Below, in pieces: positions 48,733-56,335 of a stretch of DNA of 64,000 nt. The notes under the pieces are model-generated. The model was not told the DNA's origin. It was given only the letters and a program-made list of their open reading frames with translations, and did no database searches. The position numbers and the translations under genes are program-made. Origin of the DNA: JARRPM01 sp963765545 (GTDB lineage Bacteria > Pseudomonadota > Gammaproteobacteria > Pseudomonadales > Halieaceae); NCBI GenBank assembly GCA_963765545.1, contig CAVXWW010000003.1:383096-447095 (forward strand). Direction: 5' to 3'. Each line of letters starts with the position of its first letter. Position 1 is the first letter of the stretch.

Positions 48733-50439
48733 CTACAGCCCCCGCTGTATCTCATGCTCATAAACACCCCGCAGCATGGCAACCGGCATGTTACCCGACT
48801 CAAGGTATATCCGGTGAAAGCTTTGATCGATTTCCTGTGCGGGCATGCTGTCAGCTACCGCGGTTTGGTAATCCTTCTTCAGCTTCCATACAAGGTGGTT
48901 GCCCACCAGGTAACTTAGCGGGTAACCGCGCTCCTGTGAGTACCAGTTCAGCTCGGCCTGGGCCCTGGAAGGAGTAAAGCCGGTAGCCGCGATAAGCAGG
49001 GCTGCTGCGTTAACAAATGGATCGCTGTCGGTAAATTCGACGTCATACCCGATATCCAGGTAGCGCACTTCACCCGTCATAAAATACAGGTCAATAGCTA
49101 CCCGGGCGCCAATGCGGCTGATATCCAGCTTGGCCCCAAAGCGGGCCTCGTCGGTAAGCTCACCCATCAGGCCGATGTCCAGCATGTAGTCTTCCAGCAT
49201 GGTGGTCCAGCCTTCCGCGTGCTCGTTGGCCGAAAAGGTTCGCCGTACCACGGACTCTTGCATGGCGGCAGTAGAAAGCTGCAGGTGATGGCCCGGAATG
49301 CCTTCATGCACCATCATGAGAGGAATGCCCAATTCTGTGTGTTCATCCATCAACTCCGGGCTGAGCGTCAGGTACACCAGGCTGGTTCTGGTGCCTTCGC
49401 GCAGTGCCGCCGGTGGCATCATGGCCCCAGCGGGAATCATCGGCGCCATAAAGTCCGGCGTCTGCATGATGTTCATCGCCTGGCCCCGGGGGATAGGAAA
49501 CAGGTTGCGGCCGCTGAGGAAGGTCTCGATCTTAGCGGCCTCGTCCTTGTAGCGCTGTATCACCTGGGAAAACTCGTTGTTCTCGACTTTGACGCCATAG
49601 CGGGCATTGAGGAATTGCTGTAGCTCGCGGGAGCTTGTGTCCGTCTCAAGGCCGTACTTCGCAACCAGTGTTGTTCGCAATACCTCGATTTCGCTGCGGG
49701 TGCGTTGCACAAAGTCACATGCAATCTGGTGAATCTCCTGCATGGAAAGCGTAATGCCGTTCGCTGCGATCAGCGACTGGGCCTTTTCCGGACCGATACT
49801 GAATACCGTTGTGGTAGGTAGCTGGCGCAATTCCTCGCTGTAATCAGCCAGTGCGCTGTTGGCCTTGTCGATTGCCTCGCGCAAGGGCTCCAGGGCCGGA
49901 AACTGTTCAGTTGTCGCCCAATCCAGTATGGAGGCAAAGAACTCCGGCAAGCCCTCGATGGTTTCCAGTTCAATATCCACCCAGCGCGCCACAGGCGTAT
50001 CAAGCCGCTGCAATGCCTGCTCCAGATAGCCCGGCACCTGCAACAGTCGCGCCAGGATATTCTGCAGGCGCTCCGCCGCCGGGCGTGGGTCATTGGTGAC
50101 CAGCAGGAATATGCCGGAACTGATCTCTTCACCCGCAGCGGGCAGCTGCTGGGCCTGCAATTTGCCGTTAAAGCTCAGGTTGTTCTCGAGTTCCAACGCA
50201 CTGGCGCTCAGGGCGATCAGTTGTGCGTCCAGGCGCTGATAGAAATCGTTCAATTTTGGGGCCAGCGCTTCGGCTTTTGCGCGCAACTCTTTGGCCGTGG
50301 CCGCGACCTTTTGCAGCATACTCAGGGAAGGATCGGGTAATTGATCCAGTTTCTCTGTCAGCCCCAATTCAACACAGGAATTGGGATCTGAGGACAGAAG
50401 TTCCAGATAGTCGTCACAAAGTTTTTCGTATTCGGTCAT
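48733..50439 (-). CDS. DUF885 family metallopeptidase-like protein
   Basis: A 568-residue largely helical protein. The family zinc-binding motif is MMVHEGIPGHHLQLSTA (HExxxHH) at ~365-375; further sequence includes EHAEGWTTMLEDYMLDIGL with the third ligand Glu and AELNWYSQERGYPLSYLVGNHLVWKLKKDYQ near the C-terminus. There is no signal peptide, so a cytoplasmic peptidase is likely. DUF885 proteins resemble carboxypeptidase Taq/M32-like folds. It is transcribed divergently from the HNH gene. Confidence 0.87.
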   Translation of the reverse strand: MTEYEKLCDDYLELLSSDPNSCVELGLTEKLDQLPDPSLSMLQKVAATAKELRAKAEALAPKLNDFYQRLDAQLIALSASALELENNLSFNGKLQAQQLPAAGEEISSGIFLLVTNDPRPAAERLQNILARLLQVPGYLEQALQRLDTPVARWVDIELETIEGLPEFFASILDWATTEQFPALEPLREAIDKANSALADYSEELRQLPTTTVFSIGPEKAQSLIAANGITLSMQEIHQIACDFVQRTRSEIEVLRTTLVAKYGLETDTSSRELQQFLNARYGVKVENNEFSQVIQRYKDEAAKIETFLSGRNLFPIPRGQAMNIMQTPDFMAPMIPAGAMMPPAALREGTRTSLVYLTLSPELMDEHTELGIPLMMVHEGIPGHHLQLSTAAMQESVVRRTFSANEHAEGWTTMLEDYMLDIGLMGELTDEARFGAKLDISRIGARVAIDLYFMTGEVRYLDIGYDVEFTDSDPFVNAAALLIAATGFTPSRAQAELNWYSQERGYPLSYLVGNHLVWKLKKDYQTAVADSMPAQEIDQSFHRIYLESGNMPVAMLRGVYEHEIQRGL

Positions 50440-50606
50440 TGTTTACACTCTGTTGGGGGTGGTGCGGCGCCAGATTGTTGGCCACGTGCCATTCTATCAC
50501 TTGATTGCATGCCTGATAGCGGTTTCCCGATAACTTTGGGAGGCACGAAAAGCCCGCAAAAACAGGGCAGAACTGCTTGCTTAGAGGCAACGGGGTTACT
50601 AAAATA

Positions 50607-50626
50607 TACTGTATAAATATACAGTT
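50607..50626 (+). promoter_or_regulatory. LexA (SOS) box upstream of the DUF222-HNH gene
   Basis: TACTGTATAAATATACAGTT matches the gammaproteobacterial LexA operator CTGT-N8-ACAG exactly, with the favoured AT-rich centre and a T/A flank. It ends one base before the AAAGGAG Shine-Dalgarno and 17 bases before the ATG, so bound LexA would block transcription initiation or early elongation. SOS induction of the HNH gene is strongly suggested. Confidence 0.87.
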
Positions 50627-50642
50627 AAAGGAGAGCCCCGCT

Positions 50643-52064
50643 ATGACGAACCTCGCGTTTCCCCCGCAACAATCCTGCCCCGATGAAGACGAATTGCTAG
50701 GCCGGCAAATCACCCTGCTCGCGGGCCAGATCAACGCGGCCAATCATCGCTTACTGAAACTGATCGCCAGGTTCGATCAGCGCAAGGCCTGGAGCGGTGG
50801 TGGCACGGTGCGTTCCTGCGCCCACTGGTTGAACTGGAAGTGCGGCATCGCCCTCGGGGCGGCAAGGGAGAAGGTCCGCGTAGCCCAGTGCCTGGAAACG
50901 CTGCCCTTGATCGACGCGTCCTTTGCTTCCGGCGAGATCAGCTATTCCAAGGTGCGCGCCATGACCAGGGTGGCCACCCCGGAGAACGAGGACTTCCTGT
51001 TGCGAATTGCGCAGCACGGTACCGCCAGCCACGTGGAGAAAGCGGTGGGCAAGTACAGGCGGGTTCAGGCAGCGGACGACGATACCGTTGAGCGCGAACA
51101 GGGCGAAGCCCGCAAACTGGTGTACTACCAGGATGACGATGGTATGTGGGTAATACACGCGATGCTACCGCCCGAGACCGGCGCCCTGGTGATAAAGGCC
51201 ATCGAGGCCATCACCGCGCCATTGCAGGCGCAGAAGCAGGAAGAAATGCAACAGGACGTCTCCGCGGAGACGTTTTCCGATGCGGTCGAGCAGGAAGAGC
51301 CTCCCCGCTACCAGGCCCTGATGGAACACAGCCGCGCCGATGCCCTCGCCATGATGGCGGAGCATTTTCTCGCCACCGGTGAACACAGCAGCGGGCTACA
51401 GGGCCTGAAAGGCAGCGAGCGCTGCCAGATCATGCTGCATGTCGATATAACCCACGAGCACTGCCACATGGACGACAGGCATTGGGTGGCACCTGAAACC
51501 GCCAGGCGCCTGTCCTGCGACGCCAGCCTGGTCACGGTGCTGGAAGACAGCCAGGGCAGGGTACTGAACATCGGGCGCCGCACCCGCACGGTTCCCGCCA
51601 ACATCAGCCGCGCCCTGGCCATCCGGGATAAAACCTGCCGCTTCCCCGGCTGCTGCGAAACGCGCTACGTGGATGCGCACCATATCAAACACTGGGCAGA
51701 CGGCGGCGACACCAGCCTGGACAACCTGGTAACCCTCTGTCGCTATCACCACCGCCAGTTGCATAAGGGCAGCTTCAGCATCAGCGTGGACAAAACATCG
51801 GCGGAACCAAAGCTGCTCTTTTCCACGCCCTCGGGCAGGACAATCGAAACCAGCGTCTTCCCGCAGTTCCCGGACGTCTCCGCGGAGACGTGGGTGGATG
51901 AACTGCGTCACGTCGCGCCCGAAGTGGACGCCGGCACCTGTGTTACGCAGTGGCGTGGGGAGGATTGTGATTACGGGATGGTGGTTGAGGGCTTGTTGCG
52001 CAGGGATGGGGTCAGGCGTCTCCGCGGAGACGTTTTTGGGGGTGATCAACAGATTGTTGTTTAG
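50643..52064 (+). CDS. DUF222 domain HNH endonuclease
   Basis: A 473-residue protein. The N-terminal ~300 residues are the helical DUF222 region (LLGRQITLLAGQINAANHRLLKLIARFD, CAHWLNWKCGIALGAAREKVRVAQCLETLPLIDASFASGEISYSKVRAMTRV). The C-terminal HNH nuclease is FPGCCETRYVDAHHIKHWADGGDTSLDNLVTLCRYHHRQLH with the metal-binding HH and the second H. The upstream start at 50577 is rejected because AAAGGAGAG sits just before 50643. It carries a LexA box and three internal copies of an 18-bp palindrome. DUF222-HNH genes are often multicopy and mobile; no other gene of that type is in the window. Confidence 0.9.
   Translation: MTNLAFPPQQSCPDEDELLGRQITLLAGQINAANHRLLKLIARFDQRKAWSGGGTVRSCAHWLNWKCGIALGAAREKVRVAQCLETLPLIDASFASGEISYSKVRAMTRVATPENEDFLLRIAQHGTASHVEKAVGKYRRVQAADDDTVEREQGEARKLVYYQDDDGMWVIHAMLPPETGALVIKAIEAITAPLQAQKQEEMQQDVSAETFSDAVEQEEPPRYQALMEHSRADALAMMAEHFLATGEHSSGLQGLKGSERCQIMLHVDITHEHCHMDDRHWVAPETARRLSCDASLVTVLEDSQGRVLNIGRRTRTVPANISRALAIRDKTCRFPGCCETRYVDAHHIKHWADGGDTSLDNLVTLCRYHHRQLHKGSFSISVDKTSAEPKLLFSTPSGRTIETSVFPQFPDVSAETWVDELRHVAPEVDAGTCVTQWRGEDCDYGMVVEGLLRRDGVRRLRGDVFGGDQQIVV
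51256..51273. repeat. 18-bp perfect palindrome, copy 1 inside the HNH gene
   Basis: ACGTCTCCGCGGAGACGT is self-complementary over all 18 positions. In the HNH frame it reads DVSAET. Identical copies occur at 51874-51891 and, as 16 bp, at 52017-52032. Confidence 0.92.
51874..51891. repeat. 18-bp perfect palindrome, copy 2 inside the HNH gene
   Basis: Identical to copy 1, again read as DVSAET (FPDVSAETWVDEL). It falls between the HNH domain and the C-terminal tail. Confidence 0.92.
52017..52032. repeat. 16-bp core of the palindrome, copy 3 near the end of the HNH gene
   Basis: CGTCTCCGCGGAGACG is identical to the core of copies 1 and 2 but is read in a different frame (RLRGDV), so conservation is of DNA rather than protein. 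Confidence 0.9.
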
Positions 52065-52130
52065 ATTGCTGGGCTTACTGGTTCAAGTGACATCGCTTGC
52101 CAATCTTGTTTTCTTGGGAAATGCCTTTTC

Positions 52131-52742
52131 TCACAGTGTCAGCCGCGCGGCCGCATCGGGCAGTGGGAAAGTGATAATGGACTGAAACCGGCGGCCAAAG
52201 GCATCGTCAATATTCTCTGGGAGGTTGGTGGCGAGTATCGCTAACCCGGTATAGGTATCAAGGCGCCTCAGTAAGTAGGCGACGCCCTGGTTGGCGTACC
52301 GATCGTGCGAATCCTTCACATCAGTGCGCTTGCCAAACAGCGCATCGGCTTCGTCGAAAAATAGTATCCAGTTTTTCTTCTCTGCCGTAGAAAACACTCG
52401 GGCCAGGTTCTTCTCCGTCTCACCGATGTATTTCGACACGATAGCCGACAGGTCGACTCTATAGATGTCCCTCCCGGTGGATTTTCCCAGCAGGCTGGCA
52501 GCCAATGTTTTATCTGTGCCGCTCGGGCCTTGAAACAGCGCACGAAAGCCCGGCTTCGCTTTCCCCCGCATATCCCAATCCCCGAGAAGCGCATCGCCGT
52601 GCTGGAGCCAGGCTTCGAGTTCCTTTACTTGCTCAAGCGTGTGTTCGGGCAACACCAGGTCGTCCCATTTCAGTGGGGTCTTCAAACGGCGTGCAAAATA
52701 TTTTACGCCGTACTTTTTGCTTTTTTCGGATTGCTTTTTCAT
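52131..52742 (-). CDS. AAA+ ATPase fragment with altered Walker A (eCIS-type)
   Basis: A 203-residue protein matching the AAA domain of the eCIS-associated ATPase (Afp15/Pvc15-like). Walker A reads GPSGTDKT at 72-79 where GxxGxGKT is expected: the Gly before Lys is Asp (GAT for GGT, one transition). Walker B is WILFFDEADALFG and sensor 1 ILATN. The C-terminus stops just after RRFQSIITFPLPDAAARLTL, losing the small AAA lid with sensor 2. The normal protein has several hundred residues. It is probably inactive, hence a broken gene. GGAGA precedes its ATG. Confidence 0.72.
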   Translation of the reverse strand: MKKQSEKSKKYGVKYFARRLKTPLKWDDLVLPEHTLEQVKELEAWLQHGDALLGDWDMRGKAKPGFRALFQGPSGTDKTLAASLLGKSTGRDIYRVDLSAIVSKYIGETEKNLARVFSTAEKKNWILFFDEADALFGKRTDVKDSHDRYANQGVAYLLRRLDTYTGLAILATNLPENIDDAFGRRFQSIITFPLPDAAARLTL

Positions 52743-52804
52743 CGTTACGTCTCCAGAACATACCCGCGCGCGTAGCCAACGCCAGGGAATCCACCCTGTC
52801 GACC

Positions 52805-53443
52805 TCAGTCACAGGCAAAAACATCCTTCTGGCCAGTGACCGCTGTCATGCCTGGACACAGGATGTCCAGAGCGCGGATGTAGGCTCCCCGCCTGGCTCC
52901 GACAATACCGGATACGTCGTCCAATCCCATCTCAGCCGTTTCCTGATCGGGGTAGATGACAGCGCTTTGGTACCAAGGACCGGATTTCAGGATCACGGCG
53001 TCAGGAAAACCGGACCGCTGCAGCAAGCGCAGCTCGTTTCGTTGGCTATCCAGGTCCGTTTCCGAGCCAGCGATTACCACCCATGGCTCTGGGGGAGCAA
53101 CAATGATCGGCTCTTCGATGGGCTCCGGCAGGACAACGCCCTCCTCCTCGGTCCGTGACTGGAGCGCAACCAGCATTGCGTTCAAATCGGTTATCCTCTG
53201 CCTGGCATACAATAATTCAGCGTCGGACTCCTTCATCTCGCCGGTCAGTCGTGTGAAATCTGCATCGGCAAACGGGGTCTTCAATTTGACATCGAAACCC
53301 TCGTCCTCGAAGGCACTCATGATATGCGCCAGCCGTTTAGCAAAGAGGCCGGGCTGAACAATCGCTACCGCGAGTGCGGCGACGCCCAGAACCATGACCA
53401 GCGTTATAAGGACCTCTCGAAGGGTTTGGAAAATAGCCTTCAC
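52805..53443 (-). CDS. Membrane-anchored protein with a C-terminal SPOR-like domain
   Basis: A 212-residue protein starting with GTG. One N-terminal helix (~12-32, VLITLVMVLGVAALAVAIVQPGLF) is followed by a periplasmic helical section (~60-95, coiled-coil-like), a Pro/Glu-rich linker with VLPEPIEEPIIVAPPEP, and WVVIAGSETDLDSQRNELRLLQRSGFPDAVILKSGPWYQSAVIYPDQETAEMGL, whose order resembles an SPOR peptidoglycan-binding fold. It lies 62 bases upstream of the ATPase fragment on the same strand. The role is unknown. Confidence 0.65.
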   Translation of the reverse strand: MKAIFQTLREVLITLVMVLGVAALAVAIVQPGLFAKRLAHIMSAFEDEGFDVKLKTPFADADFTRLTGEMKESDAELLYARQRITDLNAMLVALQSRTEEEGVVLPEPIEEPIIVAPPEPWVVIAGSETDLDSQRNELRLLQRSGFPDAVILKSGPWYQSAVIYPDQETAEMGLDDVSGIVGARRGAYIRALDILCPGMTAVTGQKDVFACD

Positions 53444-53835
53444 CCGGTTGCTCTGGCGTCGCTAATCAAGGCAAGACCCGGACACAAGCCGGACAATCGG
53501 GGGAAGGGACAGCAGTATCAGGAATGGATCAGTCTTTACAAAGGAAGTTAAAGACATCGTCGTCCGACACCTCAAAGGTCTTGTCTTAAGACCGCGTCGA
53601 GCAGGAATCATAGACCCCCCTTCGCCCATCAGGGAAACGAAATTATCACAAGGCATATGAGTATAAGCGGTGCATGCTCAGTGTCAAAGGCGCGTGTTCC
53701 TGCATCGATTGAGCATCAGGGTACTCGCCGAGCGTCACATTACCGCCAGCTGAAATGTGATCCGGTAAGGTCAATTCGCATGACTTGGATTTGCCAGCTA
53801 TATTTCATGTGTTCCTCGTAAATGGGGCCTCAGTA
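53444..53835. other. Intergenic region with no supported gene
   Basis: This 392-base stretch separates the leftward SPOR-like gene from the rightward CARDB operon. I see no long frame with homology, no clear promoter hexamer pair and no repeat shared with the rest of the window. It probably holds divergent promoters. Confidence 0.5.
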
Positions 53836-54840
53836 ATGTTCGAGAAACCACAACCTCTGAAATACAGCAATTGCTATCGACACAAGGCTCTCATACGACT
53901 GATCCCGCCTTTAGTCGCCCTATTGTTATCAGCGCCGGCCAGGGCACTTCCTGACCTACAAATAGGCCTGGAGGCACCGACAAGAATGATTCCCGGTGTT
54001 GAAAAAGAGCTAACCGTGGTTGTCTACAATAAGGGCAATCAATTGGTACAGGGTACAGACAGTTCCGATCAGGGTTACATGATCGACGTATTCCTCACCC
54101 GGAGCATCATGCCCAAAGGTTTCGCGGTCTTTTCTGAAAACTATTCTGACGGTGTATTGTTAAGGGGAGGTCGATATAGCAATACCAGCACCTTGGGGGC
54201 CGGTAGACGTGTCGCGTATACATCCACTGCTTCCATTCCTTCAGACACCCCATCTGGGACTTACCAGCTCTGCGCGAGAATTGATCCCGCCGCAAAGGTG
54301 ACGGAAGCAAATGAGCTGAATAATACAGTTTGCAATGAATTGCAGGTCTCACAACAACAGGTCATGGTGCCAGTAGATCGGTGGAAGTCATTCAGAGTAG
54401 TCCCAGGGGTAGAGCTAAGGCGGGTCGAGCCAGAACTAGTGGCTCCTTTAGTGCGACCAGTGCAACCAGCAAAACCCGCGGGTGATTCATCAGTGACGCG
54501 TGAAGTGCTGCAGGATGGCACCTTGGTAATGCGCTACCCTGATGGTTCCCAACGACGGCTGCGTGCTGACGGGACCACAGAGTTCGTTTCACCAGAAGGA
54601 CTGGTAATGGTGCCCCAAGCAATGCAAGTTCAAGGGGTAGAACTTCCTGAACTACCTGACGGTCTTGTTCAGTGGGGTGACTCCCTTGGCAATCGCTTGA
54701 ATGAGATTTTGGAAAATATTCTCACCGACACCGAGATGCAAGCTTACCGGCAGACCGAATCCGGAAAGAACTATTATGAGTTGGTCGACTGGCGACTGCG
54801 TAGCATCCGATTCCTATCAGCGCAGGAGGTTGGTGAATGA
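53836..54840 (+). CDS. Exported CARDB-domain protein
   Basis: A 334-residue protein from the ATG at 53836. A signal segment (~20-38, LIRLIPPLVALLLSAPARA) is followed by a CARDB-type immunoglobulin-like domain: LPDLQIGLEAPTRMIPG, VYNKGNQLVQGT, IPSDTPSGTYQLCARIDPAAKVTEANELNNTVCNEL. The rest (~210-334) has a small beta repeat (RYPDGSQRRLRADGTTEFVSPEG) and a helical tail. It is the first of four closely packed genes; the next overlaps by four bases. The role is probably extracellular or periplasmic binding. Confidence 0.72.
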   Translation: MFEKPQPLKYSNCYRHKALIRLIPPLVALLLSAPARALPDLQIGLEAPTRMIPGVEKELTVVVYNKGNQLVQGTDSSDQGYMIDVFLTRSIMPKGFAVFSENYSDGVLLRGGRYSNTSTLGAGRRVAYTSTASIPSDTPSGTYQLCARIDPAAKVTEANELNNTVCNELQVSQQQVMVPVDRWKSFRVVPGVELRRVEPELVAPLVRPVQPAKPAGDSSVTREVLQDGTLVMRYPDGSQRRLRADGTTEFVSPEGLVMVPQAMQVQGVELPELPDGLVQWGDSLGNRLNEILENILTDTEMQAYRQTESGKNYYELVDWRLRSIRFLSAQEVGE

Positions 54841-55415
54841 TTCCATTGAAGAGAATCGGCGCTACGACGAAGCTCATAGTGATGGTCATCCTCCTTTGGT
54901 CTTATTTACCAACCCATGCGCAAGACGCAACTGATGACGGTAAAGCCCAGCGAGACCGCATAAAGGAACTTGAAACCACGTTAGCTGCGGAAGACAAACA
55001 AAACGGGCGTGCAGCACCGGAGCTGGCTCCGGTACTGGTTCCCGCTGAATTCCTGGACGCTGAGGGGCAGCAGGCGCTGAAGAACTCACTTCGCTCCTAT
55101 TACGAGTACAGGATTCAAGGATTTGAGCACCGACAGAGCGTGTTTGAATGGCAACTGTTATCCTCCAAAGTGATATTTGTAGTCGTCGTACTTCTTGTGT
55201 CCGCCGGAGTCTATTTTTCCTGGTTACAGTTCCAAATTGAAATGAAACGAAAGGCGTCAGATGATGGCTATGAAGGATCAACGTCGACAATCGAAGCGTC
55301 CTCAACCGGGATAAAGGTAAGCTCACCGATTCTGGGCGTCATTATACTCGTCATTTCGTTGTTATTCTTTTACCTGTACCTGGTGCACGTATACCCGATA
55401 GAGGAGATATTGTAG
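54837..55415 (+). CDS. Membrane protein with signal peptide and two transmembrane helices
   Basis: A 192-residue protein. A signal (~10-28, ending PTHAQD) precedes a helical acidic stretch and then two TM helices at about 105-130 (VIFVVVVLLVSAGVYFSW) and 162-185 (ILGVIILVISLLFFYLYLV), with a cytoplasmic loop between (MKRKASDDGYEG). The ATG overlaps the preceding stop. No family is recognised; the pairing with the CARDB protein suggests a membrane partner. Confidence 0.65.
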   Translation: MIPLKRIGATTKLIVMVILLWSYLPTHAQDATDDGKAQRDRIKELETTLAAEDKQNGRAAPELAPVLVPAEFLDAEGQQALKNSLRSYYEYRIQGFEHRQSVFEWQLLSSKVIFVVVVLLVSAGVYFSWLQFQIEMKRKASDDGYEGSTSTIEASSTGIKVSSPILGVIILVISLLFFYLYLVHVYPIEEIL

Positions 55416-55438
55416 AGTGGGGAATAGGAGTAAATCAT

Positions 55439-55651
55439 ATGGAGCCCCAGCACCCGCAAAGTTGGGGCGAGTTTCGTTTGAGTTTTTTCCAGTATGTTAA
55501 CGACAGGCTGTTCAGGACGCGTTTTTCCGAAGCATCGATAGCGTCCACTTTAGTGGTTGAAGCTTTTCGAAAATTGATCACTAGTCAGGCGCAGGAATTA
55601 GATCGTGATCCGCTGCCACACAATCGTTCGAGAAAAGAGGATATAGGTTGA
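55439..55651 (+). CDS. Small hypothetical protein in the CARDB operon
   Basis: A 70-residue protein, MEPQHPQSWGEFRLSFFQYVNDRLFRTRFSEA, with an AGGAG about eight bases before the ATG. No domain recognised. It ends inside the start of the cupin gene (TTGA overlap), which argues it is translated as part of the same message. Confidence 0.5.
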   Translation: MEPQHPQSWGEFRLSFFQYVNDRLFRTRFSEASIASTLVVEAFRKLITSQAQELDRDPLPHNRSRKEDIG

Positions 55652-55980
55652 ACTTTCCGAGGATTGATAACTACTTCCAAACTGAGGCGCAAGCATACGA
55701 GGAAATTGCCGCCAGAGGGTGGCACGGGTTCGAGGTGAACCTGGACCCGGAGGAAGACCTCCACTGGCATGATTTTGATGCGGTAGTGTTCGTTTTGGAA
55801 GGCACAGCCAGCGCTGAGTTTTCGGACGGCAGCATCGAAGAAGCCTCGGCTGGTGCGAAGGTTGAAGCACCTGCGGGGATCGTCCACCGAACGGTGGGGT
55901 CTAGCTATCGCGCAATCCTTGGGATCAGTGTTGATCCCGCCGAGCTTACCCAGCCAGTCAACAAACCTGTGGTTGCTTGA
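55648..55980 (+). CDS. Small cupin-domain protein
   Basis: A 110-residue single cupin barrel. Core motifs are DLHWHDFDAVVFVLEGTASAEFSDG (metal HxH) and VEAPAGIVHRTVGSSYRAIL (second motif with H). The start is a TTG overlapping the upstream stop. Cupins of this size bind small metabolites or act as isomerases or dioxygenases; the role here is unknown. It is the last gene of the rightward operon. Confidence 0.72.
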   Translation: MNFPRIDNYFQTEAQAYEEIAARGWHGFEVNLDPEEDLHWHDFDAVVFVLEGTASAEFSDGSIEEASAGAKVEAPAGIVHRTVGSSYRAILGISVDPAELTQPVNKPVVA

Positions 55981-56174
55981 TCCACTTATCGGGTTTGAGA
56001 GGGGCCCACACCGGGGCAGAAGCTCCAGATATACCCGCCGAACCAGGCATCCTGGACGTGAGTGATTGGGAGCAAAAGGTTTGGGAATCATTGCCAGGTT
56101 CTTCTACCTAGAAACATCCCGAGCGTGGCTTAACATGCAGCCTGTGCATTCCTGACTTCGGAATCGGGAATTCT

Positions 56175-56335
56175 ATGAACAAGACATATTTCTGGACCGC
56201 AATAGTACTGGCTTTTTCGACGCCGACAGCGGCGGACGAATAATTGGGAAATTGCAGTAAATGGTTTGAAGTCGCACAATGGGACGCAATATTCTTCTCG
56301 GATTATAACGAGTACCCTACACCAAAATATATTTG
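56175..56335 (+). pseudogene. Broken relative of the small YLGN-motif exported protein
   Basis: The frame gives a signal peptide MNKTYFWTAIVLAFSTPTAADE followed at once by TAA at 56241, then LGNCS. In the intact 54-residue gene the same place reads DEYLGNYS, so TAC (Tyr) appears changed to TAA. Beyond LGNCS the sequence departs from the intact copy. The frame runs past the stop of the convergent large gene. Only a signal peptide would be made. Confidence 0.55.
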
